A stretch of 64,000 nt of DNA. Source: Clostridium celatum DSM 1785 (GTDB lineage Bacteria; Bacillota; Clostridia; Clostridiales; Clostridiaceae). How positions within the stretch are numbered: the first letter of the stretch is position 1; each line of letters begins with the position of its first letter. The stretch spans positions 50,280-114,279 of the forward strand of contig NZ_KB291649.1 in the NCBI RefSeq assembly GCF_000320405.1, in the 5' to 3' direction. A program made the translations under genes and the position numbers. Shown here piece by piece: positions 8,479 to 17,632 of the stretch. The notes beneath the pieces are model-generated. The model saw only the letters and a program-made list of their open reading frames with translations. It had not been told where the DNA came from and searched no databases.

Positions 8479-9894
8479 CTACCTTTCAGTTTCTATTGGT
8501 GTTGCAACAGGATATACTCCATTAAAACATCCTACACAATATCCTTGGTTTGCATTAAAGCACTTATACATACCTTCCATAGATAAATACCCTAAAGAAT
8601 CACAACCAATTATTTCTCTTATTTCTTCTAAAGAATGGTTGGCTCCTATAAGTTCTTTTCTATAAGGAGTATCAATTCCAAAATAACATGGGTATTGAAC
8701 TACTGGTGATGCAACTAAGAAGTGAACTTCTTTTGCTCCAGCTCTTCTAAGTGAATCTACTAAATGTTTTGAAGTAGTTCCTCTTACTATTGAATCATCT
8801 ATAAGAATAACTCTTCTATCTTTGACATTTACTTTTAAAGGATTTAATTTAACAGCTACTGCTCTTTCTCTCACTTCTTGAGAAGGAGTTATAAATGTTC
8901 TTCCTACATATCTATTTTTAACAAATCCAGTATCGTAAGGAATTCCTGATGCTTTAGCATATCCTATAGCTGCTGGTATTCCTGAATCTGGTACTGCAAC
9001 TACTACATCTGCATCTATTTGATTTTCTCTATATAATTGCTCACCTGCTCTTACTCTTGATTCGTGAACATCCAATCCATCTATTATAGAATCTGGCCTT
9101 GCAAAATATATATATTCAAAAGCACAAGTTTGACATTGTGTATTTTCAGAATATCTATATGATTTAATTCCATTTTCATCAATTACAACAATTTCCCCTG
9201 GATCAATATCTCTAACAAGTTCTGCTCCGATTGCATCTAATGCACAACTTTCAGATGTTAATATATATCCTTCTTCTATTTTTCCTGATGAAAGTGGTCT
9301 AATTCCATGTGGATCTCTTACACCTATAAGTTTATTCTCTGTTAATATAACCATTGCAAATGATCCTCTAACAGCTTGGATAGCATCTAATACTGCTCTT
9401 TCAATACCTTTTTTAGCACCTCTTGCAATTAAATTAGCAATTACTTCTGAGTCAATTGACGTGTGGAATACATGGCCACCATCTTCAAGTAATTCTTTTA
9501 TAACATCGGCATTAACTAATGTTCCATTATGAGCCATAGCAATTGGACCAAGCTTTGTTTGGCTTAATAATGGTTGTGCATTTTCTATTCTTGTATCACC
9601 TGATGTTGAATATCTAACATGTCCTATAGCTGCAAAACCTTTTAAGCTATTTATATCCTCTTGAGAAAAAGCTTCTGTAATAAGTCCCATTCCCTTTTTA
9701 ATATTTACTTCTTCACCATTCGCTACAGCTATACCGGCACTTTCTTGCCCTCTATGTTGAAGTGCATATAATCCGTAATATGTCATTGAAGCTACATCCA
9801 TTTCTCTATTGCTGTAAACTCCAAAAACTCCACATTCATCCTTAAATTTATCATTACTTGGATCCATTATTATATTATCTAACTTTGGATTCAT
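8479..9894 (-). CDS. purF: Amidophosphoribosyltransferase
   Basis: Transfers ammonia from glutamine to PRPP in the committed step of purine synthesis. The 471-residue product has a short propeptide ending before CGVFGVYS; by family knowledge the Cys (about residue 21) becomes the N-terminal glutaminase nucleophile after processing. The class II glutaminase domain covers RGQESAGIAV and HVRYSTSG. The phosphoribosyltransferase domain carries the PRPP loop VILIDDSIVRGTTS (~360). Cysteines in the C-terminal part (QTCAFEYIYF, YPCYFGID, GCDSLGYL, YCVGCFNG) fit the iron-sulfur-containing Bacillus-type enzymes, which is an inference from their spacing. The ribosome-binding site is GGTGGGGGTT. Confidence 0.97.
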   Translation of the reverse strand: MNPKLDNIIMDPSNDKFKDECGVFGVYSNREMDVASMTYYGLYALQHRGQESAGIAVANGEEVNIKKGMGLITEAFSQEDINSLKGFAAIGHVRYSTSGDTRIENAQPLLSQTKLGPIAMAHNGTLVNADVIKELLEDGGHVFHTSIDSEVIANLIARGAKKGIERAVLDAIQAVRGSFAMVILTENKLIGVRDPHGIRPLSSGKIEEGYILTSESCALDAIGAELVRDIDPGEIVVIDENGIKSYRYSENTQCQTCAFEYIYFARPDSIIDGLDVHESRVRAGEQLYRENQIDADVVVAVPDSGIPAAIGYAKASGIPYDTGFVKNRYVGRTFITPSQEVRERAVAVKLNPLKVNVKDRRVILIDDSIVRGTTSKHLVDSLRRAGAKEVHFLVASPVVQYPCYFGIDTPYRKELIGANHSLEEIREIIGCDSLGYLSMEGMYKCFNANQGYCVGCFNGVYPVATPIETER

Positions 9895-9926
9895 AACTTT
9901 TAACCCCCACCATTAAATTAGTTTTT

Positions 9927-9986
9927 AGTTAGTAGTTTAAAGTTAGCAGTTTAAGTTTATTTTTCATTAACTCCTAACTACTAACT
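9927..9986. repeat. Intercistronic hairpin between purC and purF
   Basis: The left arm AGTTAGTAGTTTAAAGTTA and a right arm close to TAACTCCTAACTACTAACT form a long imperfect stem built from repeated AGTTAGTAG-type units. It fills most of the 104-base gap between purC and purF. A similar unit-built hairpin occurs upstream of purE, suggesting a repeat family used as a processing or stability element. It has no T-run typical of a terminator. Confidence 0.65.
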
Positions 9987-9998
9987 TCTACCTCCTAA

Positions 9999-10703
9999 CT
10001 ATTCTTGTATTCTCTTTAATATTTCAACGTAAGCATCTTTAACATTTCCAAGATCTCTTCTAAATCTATCCTTGTCTAATTTTTCTCCAGTAGTTGCATC
10101 CCAGAATCTGCAAGTATCTGGTGAAATTTCATCTGCTAAAACTATTTCTCCGTTATATCTACCAAACTCTAATTTGAAGTCTATTAATCTAATGTTAGAT
10201 TTTAAGAACATCTCTTTTAAAATATCGTTAATTTTAGCTGTTAAAGAATATATTTTTTCTAATTCTTCAAAAGTTGTTGCTCCAATACCAACTGCATGGT
10301 AATCATTTATTAATGGATCTCCCAGTGAGTCATCTTTATATGATAATTCAAATACTGTAGTTTTAAGTTCCGTTCCTTCTTCTAGTCCTAATCTCTTAGC
10401 CATAGAACCAGCCGCAACATTTCTCACGATAACTTCTAGTGGTACTATTTCAACCTTATTACATAATTGCTCTCTATCATTTAACTTTTTAATAAAGTGA
10501 GTTGGAACTCCTTTGTTGTTTAACATTTCAAATAACATTGAAGTTATAGCATTATTTAAAACACCTTTGTCTTCGATTTGGCCTTTCTTTTCTCCGTTAA
10601 AAGCTGTTGCATCATCTTTGTAGTAAACTACTACTTCATCAGATTTGTCTGTAGCGTATATTTTTTTTGCCTTACCTTCGTACATCATTTCTAATTTTTC
10701 CAT
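9999..10703 (-). CDS. purC: Phosphoribosylaminoimidazole-succinocarboxamide synthase
   Basis: SAICAR synthetase, which joins aspartate to CAIR with ATP. At 234 residues it is the standard bacterial length. Motifs seen are [11 protein letters not shown] at the N-terminus, [14 protein letters not shown] (~30), [15 protein letters not shown] (~89), and [10 protein letters not shown] and [14 protein letters not shown] in the C-terminal half. The start ATG overlaps the purE stop codon by one base (TAATG), a classic coupling arrangement. purF follows after a 104-base gap with a hairpin. Confidence 0.97.
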   Translation of the reverse strand: MEKLEMMYEGKAKKIYATDKSDEVVVYYKDDATAFNGEKKGQIEDKGVLNNAITSMLFEMLNNKGVPTHFIKKLNDREQLCNKVEIVPLEVIVRNVAAGSMAKRLGLEEGTELKTTVFELSYKDDSLGDPLINDYHAVGIGATTFEELEKIYSLTAKINDILKEMFLKSNIRLIDFKLEFGRYNGEIVLADEISPDTCRFWDATTGEKLDKDRFRRDLGNVKDAYVEILKRIQE

Positions 10704-11182
10704 TACAATTCCACTCCTTCACCATTTTCAGCAATAAACTTTTCTTTCATATTTTTTCTATATTCAACTAATTTAGCTTTTAATTCTTTATCATTAACTG
10801 AAAGCATTTGTACTGCAAGCATTCCAGCATTATAAGCATTATTTATTCCAACTGTTGCAACTGGAATAGATTTTGGCATTTGAACTATTGAAAATAATGC
10901 ATCTAATCCTTCAATTGCTTCTTTACATGGAACTCCTATAACTGGCATTGTTGTTTGTGAAGCTATTACTCCTGGTAAGTGTGCTGCAAGTCCAGCTCCT
11001 GCAATTACAACTTCACATCCTTGTTCTTCAACTTCTCTTAAAGTTTCTTCTAATTTTTCTGGAACTCTATGTGCTGATAAAACAAATGCTTTATACTCAA
11101 TACCAAATTCCTTTAAGCAATTAGCTGCTCCTCTCATTATTTCAGTATCAGATTTAGACCCAAAAAATATTGCTACTTTCAT
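10703..11182 (-). CDS. purE: N5-carboxyaminoimidazole ribonucleotide mutase
   Basis: Class I PurE converts N5-CAIR to CAIR (or carboxylates AIR in class II). The start chosen is ATG 11180-11182 ([16 protein letters not shown]), because GGTGGAGG lies just upstream. A longer frame starting at GTG 11194 would translate the ribosome-binding site itself. The product is then 159 residues, the normal size. GSKSD, SAHRVPE (~40) and [11 protein letters not shown] (~70) are PurE signatures. No purK is next to it; it may lie elsewhere, or the class may not need it. Class I versus II cannot be settled from these motifs alone. Confidence 0.95.
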   Translation of the reverse strand: MKVAIFFGSKSDTEIMRGAANCLKEFGIEYKAFVLSAHRVPEKLEETLREVEEQGCEVVIAGAGLAAHLPGVIASQTTMPVIGVPCKEAIEGLDALFSIVQMPKSIPVATVGINNAYNAGMLAVQMLSVNDKELKAKLVEYRKNMKEKFIAENGEGVEL

Positions 11183-11201
11183 ACTAACCTCCACCTTTTT
11201 A

Positions 11202-11315
11202 GTTAAGTAGTTAAGAAATTAAGTTTTCCACTTAATTTCTTACTATCTTAACCTTGCTTTAAGCAAATTTAACTTTTATTTATTCGCTTCTAATGTAACT
11301 TCGCTTTTACGAAGT
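11202..11315. repeat. Cluster of three hairpins between purE and purL
   Basis: The main hairpin (11202-11252) has arms GTTAAGTAGTTAAGAAATTAAG-like and its near-complement, with a perfect inner AAGAAATTAAG/CTTAATTTCTT stem and a 7-base loop. Next come TTGCTT-T-AAGCAA (11254-11266) and ACTTCG-CTTTTA-CGAAGT (11298-11315). Together they fill the purL-purE gap. They lack clear T-runs, so RNA processing or stability is more likely than termination. Confidence 0.6.
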
Positions 11316-11348
11316 AAGTTCATCTTGCTAAATCAAATATTTGTAGAT

Positions 11349-14300
11349 TTACTTGAAGTATTTAACTCCTGATTCAAAAATCTTTTGATCAAAGCTTCCT
11401 GGTACATTCTTATAAAGGTTATCCCCTATTCTTTCAGAGTGACCCATCTTTCCAAGCACTCTACCATCTGGACTTGTTATCCCTTCTATTCCAAGCATTG
11501 AACCATTTGGATTGAATGGCATATTTAATGCTATATTTCCTTTATTATCAACATATTGAGTTGCTACTTGTCCATTTTTAATTAATTGTTTTAATAGCTT
11601 TTCTGGAGCAACAAATCTACCTTCTCCATGAGAAATTGCTACATTATGAATATCTCCAAGCTCTACCCCACTAAACCATGGTGATTTTCTAGAAACAACC
11701 TTAGTTTGAATTATTGAACTCATATGTCTATTAATTTCGTTATAAGTTAATGTTGCCATGTCTTCTTCTATATCAACAATTTCTCCATATGGTACTAAAC
11801 CTAACTTGATTAATGCTTGGAAGCCATTACAAATACCTAACATTAATCCATCTCTATTCTTTAATAAATCCATAACAGCATCTTTAATTCTTTCATTCCT
11901 AAATACTGTTGATATAAATTTACCTGAACCGTCTGGTTCATCACCTGCAGAGAATCCTCCTGGTAACATTATTATTTGACTTTCTCTAATTTGCCTTTCT
12001 AATCTTTCAATTGATTCTACAAAAGCATCCTTAGAATAATTTCTAAATACTAAAGTTTCTGTTTCTGCACCAGCATTTCTAAATGCTCTTTCACAATCAT
12101 ATTCACAGTTTGTTCCTGGGAATACCGGAATTACTACCTTAGGTTTAGCAACCTTTATAATAGGTGACTTACTATTTTCTTCTTTATATAAAACTGTTTC
12201 TACTTTTTCATTCTTATATTCAGTCTTAATCTTAAATACTTTTGATAATTTACCTTCATAAGCTTCTTCTAATGATGTTAAACTTAAATTTAAATCATAT
12301 TCTTCTGAAATTATTGCCTCATCTTCTATTGCATATCCTATTGCCTTATAAGCGCATCCTTCAAATTCTTTATCTATATTTACATCTTGCTTCACTTCTA
12401 AAACTAAACTTCCATAGTTTAATCCAAAAAGTTCTTCCTTATCTAGATTAAAGAATTTAACCCCAATTTTATTTCCAAAAGCCATCTTTGAAAGTGTTTC
12501 AGCAACTCCACCAAATTTAACTGATGCTGCTGATATTACTTTACCTTCTAAAATTAGCTCATGTAACCTTTCTAAGTTTTTCTTATATTCATCAACTTTC
12601 AATGTATAATCTTCATTTCTCTCTGCCTTTAAGAATACTAGCTTCGAACCTACTTCTTTAAGTTCTGCACTAATTATATTCTTTGCTTTTTCAACTCCAA
12701 CAGCAAAAGCCACTAATGTTGGAGGAACATCTATCTCCCCAAAGCTTCCTGACATTGAGTCTTTACCACCAATTGCAGGTATTCCTAAATCTATTTGAGC
12801 TTGGTATGCACCAAGTAATGCTGCAAATGGTTTACCCCATCTTTCTGGATTTTTTCCTAGTTTTTCAAAGTATTCTTGAAGAGTTAATCTTGCCTTTCTG
12901 TAGTCGCCCCCAACTGCTGCAAGCTTTGTAACTGCTTCAATTACTGAGTAATATGCCATATGATAAGGACTCCATACTCCTAAATCTGGATTAAATCCAT
13001 AGCTCATTACGCTAGCCTCTTTAGATACTCCATTTAATACTGGAATTTTAGCTACCATTGCTTCTTGCTCTGTATTTGAATATTTACCACCAAATGGCAT
13101 AAGAACTGTTCCTGAACCTATAGTTGAGTCAAATCTTTCAACTAATCCTTTTTGTGAAGCTACATTTAACTTCTTTAAATTATTAAGCCATTCTTCTTTA
13201 ACATCTACATCCCCAACTGTTAAAGGATATTCGCTTGGTAATTTAACTTCTATATTAGTTGATTGTCTTGCTCCATTTGTATCTAAGAAACTTCTTTTTA
13301 AATTAACTATTTCTTTGCCTCTCCAATACATTCTTAATCTTTCTGTATCTGTAACCTCTGCAACAACAACTGCTTCTAAGTTTTCTACTTTAGATAATTC
13401 TATAAATCTATCTGCATTTTCTTTATTTACTACTACAGCCATTCTTTCTTGTGATTCAGAAATTGCAATTTCAGTTCCATCTAAACCTTCATACTTCTTA
13501 GGAACCTTATCTAAGTTAATATCTAGTCCTCTTGTTAATTCTCCAATTGCAACTGATACTCCACCAGCACCAAAGTCGTTACATCTTTTTATCATCTTTG
13601 CAACTTCTGCATTTCTAAATAATCTTTGTATTTTTCTTTCTGTTGGTGCATTACCCTTTTGAACCTCTGCTCCGCATTCATTTATTGAATCTTCAGTATG
13701 TTCTTTTGATGAACCTGTTGCTCCACCAACCCCATCTCTACCAGTTCTACCACCTAAAAGTATTACTATATCTCCTGGATTTGGCTCTTCTCTAACTACA
13801 TTTTCCTTTGGTGCTGCTGCTATAACTGCACCAACCTCCATTCTCTTAGCAACATAATTTGGATGATATACTTCCGAAACTTGTCCAGTTGCTAAACCAA
13901 TTTGATTTCCATATGAACTATAACCATGTGCTGCACCTAATGTAATAGTTCTTTGTGGTAACTTACCTTTTATTGTTTCTTCTACTGGCACTGTAGGATC
14001 CGCTGCACCAGTAACTCTCATAGCTTGATATACATATGTTCTACCTGAAAGTGGATCTCTTATAGCTCCCCCTAAACAAGTTGCCGCTCCACCAAAAGGT
14101 TCAATTTCAGTTGGGTGATTATGTGTTTCATTTTTAAACATCACTAAGTATTCTTCATTCCCATTATCTGTTTCTATGTTAACTTTTATTGAACAAGCAT
14201 TTATTTCCTCGGAAATGTCTAAATCATCTAACATCCCTCTTTTTCTCATTTCTTTCATAGTAATAACTGCTATATCCATTAATGTTTCATCTCTATCAGT

Positions 14301-15095
14301 TTCTCCATAAACGAAATCTCTTGATTTTAAATAAGCTTCATATGATTTTTGTACTGCATTATTTAATTTACCTATTTCAATTGTTACATCTTCAATTGCA
14401 GTACTAAATGTTGTATGTCTACAGTGATCTGACCAATAAGTATCAATTACTTTTATTTCTGTAATTGTTGGCATTTTGTTTTCTGATTTGAAATAATCTC
14501 TTATCATTACTAAATCATCAATACTCATTGCAAGTCCTAGCTCTTTATGGAATTCTTCTAATTGAGCTCTATTTTTGCCAACAAAATCTTCAAGGATTTC
14601 TACATCGTTAGGTTCTGCTAATTTTGAAGAAAGTTCAATATTATCTATTGTTACTTCTCTTGAATCTACTGGATTTATATAATAACTTTTTATCTTATTT
14701 ACATCTTCTTCAGTTAAATTTCCCTTTAGAACTATTACCTTAGCTGACTTTACTTCTACCCTATCTTCAGCAGTTAATAATCCAATACATTCAGATGCTG
14801 AATCTGCTCTTTGATCGTATTGACCTGGTAAAAATTCAACAGCAAATGCTACTTCATCATCAGTTATCGGAAAATTTTCTTCATATAAATTGTCTACTGT
14901 TTTTTCAGCAAATATGGTATATAGTGATTTTTTATAATAATCTTCTTTTATTTGTCCCAATATATACTTATTAATAACTCTTACACCCTGAAGATTATCT
15001 ATTCTAAGGTTACTTTTAAAATCTTCCATAAGACTTTTTGCTTCAACATTAAAACCGTCTTTCTTCTCTACAAAAATGCATTTAAATCCTAACAT
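11349..15095 (-). CDS. purL: Single-chain phosphoribosylformylglycinamidine synthase
   Basis: FGAM synthase, step 4 of purine synthesis, in the large one-chain form. The start is ATG 15093-15095 (MLGFKCIFVEK), preceded by GGTGTGGAGG; the longer GTG frame would only translate that site. At 1248 residues it carries a PurS-like N-terminus, two AIRS-type halves (FKNETHNHPTEIEPFGGA near 325; GGKDSMSGSFGE near 780) and a C-terminal class I glutaminase. The glutaminase shows PVFPGTNCEYD, the nucleophile Cys in GICNGFQ, and SHGEGRF with the catalytic His. It is the first gene of the operon, with its own promoter and PurR-box-like sites. Many Firmicutes use separate PurS, PurQ and PurL, so the fused form is worth noting. 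Confidence 0.97.
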   Translation of the reverse strand: MLGFKCIFVEKKDGFNVEAKSLMEDFKSNLRIDNLQGVRVINKYILGQIKEDYYKKSLYTIFAEKTVDNLYEENFPITDDEVAFAVEFLPGQYDQRADSASECIGLLTAEDRVEVKSAKVIVLKGNLTEEDVNKIKSYYINPVDSREVTIDNIELSSKLAEPNDVEILEDFVGKNRAQLEEFHKELGLAMSIDDLVMIRDYFKSENKMPTITEIKVIDTYWSDHCRHTTFSTAIEDVTIEIGKLNNAVQKSYEAYLKSRDFVYGETDRDETLMDIAVITMKEMRKRGMLDDLDISEEINACSIKVNIETDNGNEEYLVMFKNETHNHPTEIEPFGGAATCLGGAIRDPLSGRTYVYQAMRVTGAADPTVPVEETIKGKLPQRTITLGAAHGYSSYGNQIGLATGQVSEVYHPNYVAKRMEVGAVIAAAPKENVVREEPNPGDIVILLGGRTGRDGVGGATGSSKEHTEDSINECGAEVQKGNAPTERKIQRLFRNAEVAKMIKRCNDFGAGGVSVAIGELTRGLDINLDKVPKKYEGLDGTEIAISESQERMAVVVNKENADRFIELSKVENLEAVVVAEVTDTERLRMYWRGKEIVNLKRSFLDTNGARQSTNIEVKLPSEYPLTVGDVDVKEEWLNNLKKLNVASQKGLVERFDSTIGSGTVLMPFGGKYSNTEQEAMVAKIPVLNGVSKEASVMSYGFNPDLGVWSPYHMAYYSVIEAVTKLAAVGGDYRKARLTLQEYFEKLGKNPERWGKPFAALLGAYQAQIDLGIPAIGGKDSMSGSFGEIDVPPTLVAFAVGVEKAKNIISAELKEVGSKLVFLKAERNEDYTLKVDEYKKNLERLHELILEGKVISAASVKFGGVAETLSKMAFGNKIGVKFFNLDKEELFGLNYGSLVLEVKQDVNIDKEFEGCAYKAIGYAIEDEAIISEEYDLNLSLTSLEEAYEGKLSKVFKIKTEYKNEKVETVLYKEENSKSPIIKVAKPKVVIPVFPGTNCEYDCERAFRNAGAETETLVFRNYSKDAFVESIERLERQIRESQIIMLPGGFSAGDEPDGSGKFISTVFRNERIKDAVMDLLKNRDGLMLGICNGFQALIKLGLVPYGEIVDIEEDMATLTYNEINRHMSSIIQTKVVSRKSPWFSGVELGDIHNVAISHGEGRFVAPEKLLKQLIKNGQVATQYVDNKGNIALNMPFNPNGSMLGIEGITSPDGRVLGKMGHSERIGDNLYKNVPGSFDQKIFESGVKYFK

Positions 15096-15118
15096 CTTAT
15101 ACCTCCACACCTTTTAAA

Positions 15119-15163
15119 AACACGAACATTTTTCATATTTTTTATTTAATATTTCGTATTGAT
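15119..15163. promoter_or_regulatory. PurR-box-like inverted pair at the purL start site
   Basis: ACACGAACATT (15121-15130, + orientation) and AATACGAAATATT (complement of 15149-15161) resemble the Gram-positive PurBox AWWWCCGAACWWT. They face each other with the central G of each box 31 bases apart. The pair lies on and just downstream of the predicted purL transcription start, a good place for repression. Confidence 0.65.
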
Positions 15164-15166
15164 TAA

Positions 15167-15195
15167 ATTTTACCAATCCTTTTTTATTTTGTCAA
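15167..15195 (-). promoter_or_regulatory. purL promoter (sigma-A type)
   Basis: The minus strand has TTGACA (15190-15195), a 17-base spacer and TAAAAT (15167-15172). This is close to consensus in both boxes with ideal spacing. Transcription would start near 15160, leaving a leader of about 65 bases, too short for a purine riboswitch. Confidence 0.8.
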
Positions 15196-15229
15196 CATTT
15201 ATTACATTTTATATTTCTATTTTTCGTCA

Positions 15230-15277
15230 CTATTCCGAACTTTATTTTAATTATTATTTATTTTTTTCGGTATAAAT
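15230..15277. promoter_or_regulatory. Second PurR-box-like inverted pair upstream of purL
   Basis: ATTCCGAACTTTA (15232-15244) is a near-exact PurBox on the + strand, and ATACCGAAAAA (complement of 15263-15273) faces it. The central G positions are again 31 bases apart. The pair lies upstream of the purL -35 box and also towards the divergent prenyltransferase gene, so it may strengthen PurR binding or act on both genes. Confidence 0.65.
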
Positions 15278-15435
15278 TATTTTCTATAGATTTTTATCCC
15301 TTAATTATATTTTTCTAAATAATATTTTATATTTTTATTTTTATTAAAAATGGATAAATTAGTATTAATATCTATTAAATAAGCAATACTATATAGAAGA
15401 ATTTATTTAACTATATTTATAGGGAGTGGTATTAA

Positions 15436-16077
15436 ATGAAAATTCCAAATCATATTGGAATAATTCCTGATGGTAACAGACGTTGGGCAGAAAATAATGG
15501 CTTAAATAAAGAAAATGGATATAAGTGTGGTATAAATCCTGGTCTTTTTCTTTTTAAACTTTGTCATGAGCTAGGCATAAAAGAAATTACATATTACGGA
15601 TTTACCACTGATAATACAAAAAGACCTAAAGTTCAAAAAGACGCCTTTACTCAAGCTTGCATTGATGCTGTAAATCTTTTATCTAAAGAAAATGCTGAAT
15701 TATTAGTAGTTGGAAATACAGAATCTCCTTGCTTTCCAAAAGAACTCCTTCCTTTTACTGAAAGAAGAGTATTTGGTAAAGGAGGAATCAAAGTTAATTT
15801 TCTTGTTAATTATGGCTGGGAATGGGATTTAAATTTATCTAGACTTACTCATAAACAAAGAAAGCCTATTGATATAGCACTTCATTCAGAAGATATATCT
15901 AGGATTGATTTAATTATTCGTTGGGGTGGCAGACGCAGACTAAGTGGATTTTTACCAATACAATCTGTTTATTCTGATTTCTATGTAGTAGATGATTATT
16001 GGCCAGATTTTATACCTCAACACCTTTATGATGCCTTAGATTGGTATTCTGATCAGGATGTTACATTAGGAGGATAA
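15436..16077 (+). CDS. Divergent cis-prenyltransferase (UppS family)
   Basis: The 213-residue product shows the cis-prenyltransferase landmarks: NHIGIIPDGNRRWAENN at the N-terminus (IPDGNRRWA replaces MDGNGRWA), YGFTTDNTKRP (~55), and IIRWGGRRRLSGFLPIQ with YSD and WPDF near the C-terminus. It is shorter than ordinary undecaprenyl diphosphate synthase (~240-250). It departs at residues usually tied to Mg/diphosphate binding: RTSGE becomes RWGGR and YSE becomes YSD. It is therefore probably a specialised paralog rather than the essential UppS. GGGAGTGG precedes the ATG. It is followed after 22 bases by a CrtI-like oxidoreductase, suggesting a small isoprenoid pathway. The product chain length is unknown. 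Confidence 0.8.
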   Translation: MKIPNHIGIIPDGNRRWAENNGLNKENGYKCGINPGLFLFKLCHELGIKEITYYGFTTDNTKRPKVQKDAFTQACIDAVNLLSKENAELLVVGNTESPCFPKELLPFTERRVFGKGGIKVNFLVNYGWEWDLNLSRLTHKQRKPIDIALHSEDISRIDLIIRWGGRRRLSGFLPIQSVYSDFYVVDDYWPDFIPQHLYDALDWYSDQDVTLGG

Positions 16078-16099
16078 TAAGAATAAGGATGTGATTGAA

Positions 16100-17582
16100 A
16101 TGAAAAAAGCTATTGTAATAGGAGGTGGAGTAAGCGGATTATCTATAGCTGCTAGACTTTTATATAAGGGATTTAATGTAGAGATTTATGAAAAAAACAA
16201 ACATATAGGTGGTAAAACAAATTTTCTGACTCTTGGTGATTTTAGATTTGATTTAACTGCCTCTTTAATAATGATGCCTAATGATTATATCCAAGTGTTT
16301 ACTGATTGCAATAAAAATTTTAAAGACTATTTTACTATTAAACCTATAAATACTTTATATAAAGTTTTTTACTATGATGGTACTTATTACGACTTCAAAA
16401 CATCATTGCCACAGCTTTGTAAAACAATTGATAATATTAGCTATAATGACATTGCTAGCACCTACGGTTATTTTAACTTTATTTCTTCTAATTATAAAAA
16501 ATATTTACTTTCTGAAAAATATTTTTTAAATAAACCTTTTATAAATAATCTTGATTTTTTTAATCCACTAACTTTAAATAAAGCTTCAAAACTTCATACA
16601 TTAACCTCTTGTTATAAAGATTGTAGTAAATATATAAAAAATAATAAACTTAAAAATTATTGTCTATTTCAAAGCATGTATGTAGGTGTATCCCCATATT
16701 CATCACCTAATATATATAATTTAATTCCTGCTGTAACTCAATACAAAGGTCTTTATTACATACAAGGTGGAATGTATGCTTATGTAAAAGCTTTAGAAAA
16801 GTTAGTTCTTGATTTAGGCGGATCCATTAATACTAGCTCCGCTGTAAAAGAAATAATATTTAATAATAAAAAAGCTGTTGGAGTTAAAGTTAAAAATAGA
16901 ACTAAATTTTCTGATATAGTAGTTTGTTCTACTGATTATTCTTATGCTATGTCAAAACTTATTAGTTCAAAAAAAATTGAACCATTTAAAACTGATATTA
17001 ATAATTTTAAATACTCCTGTTCAACTTTTATACTATACTTAGCATTAGACAAAAAATATCCTGTACTTAATATACACAACATATACATAAATAAAGATTT
17101 TAAAAAAAATTTAGAGGCTCCTTTTTATCAATAAGCTATCTAAAGATCCATCCTTATATATTTATTGTCCTAGTTCAATAGATAACTCACTTTGTCCTAA
17201 GAATTGTGAAACAATAAATGTAATGGTTAGAGTACCAAACTTATTATCAAAAGATATAGTTTGGAATACATCGACCATAAAAAACATTGAAAAAAGCATA
17301 TTTAAAATCTTATGTGGCATAAAAGGCCTTGAAGATATTAAATCTCATATAGTGTATAAATCCTATCTTACTCCTGAAGATTTTAAAAATACTTATAATA
17401 CATACTATGGATCAGCTTTTGGTATTAGCCATAATTTAAATCAAAGCTTAATATTTAGACCTCAATACTCTATACCTAAGATTCATAATCTTTATTTTAC
17501 TGGTGCTTCTATCCACCCTGGAAATGGAATATCAATGGTTTTAAAATCTTCTAAAATATGTGCTGACTCAATAAAAAATTAA
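16100..17582 (+). pseudogene. CrtI-like FAD-dependent desaturase/oxidoreductase, split by one frameshift
   Basis: The first part starts at ATG 16100 (AAGGAT upstream) with KKAIVIGGGVSGLSIAARLL, the FAD-binding GxGxxG motif, and EIYEKNKHIGGKT. The frame ends at TAA 17132-17134, just after a five-T run (17122-17126). Removing one T gives APFINKLSKDPSLYIYCPSS in the other frame. This leads without a gap into VRVPNLLSKDIVW and ends with the family-typical YFTGASIHPGNGISMVL. Joined, the protein is about 494 residues, the normal size for phytoene desaturase-like enzymes (CrtI/CrtN). It may be a true pseudogene, a phase-variable T-run, or an assembly error. It is paired with the preceding cis-prenyltransferase; the substrate is unknown. 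Confidence 0.85.
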
Positions 17583-17610
17583 TAGAAGGAGTTAAAACTA
17601 ACTCCTTCTA
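17583..17610. terminator. Bidirectional terminator between two convergent genes
   Basis: TAGAAGGAGTTA-AAAC-TAACTCCTTCTA is a perfect 12-bp stem with a four-base loop. On the minus strand it is followed by ATTAATTTTTT, so it should end the fucosidase transcript. It also lies right behind the oxidoreductase stop codon. Confidence 0.8.
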
Positions 17611-17632
17611 CATCTTAATTAATAAATAGTAA

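Noticed and set aside
15096-15435. A purine riboswitch in front of purL
   Set aside because: The predicted leader is only about 65 bases and no purine aptamer core or terminator/antiterminator pair is present. The PurBox-like sites explain the control better.
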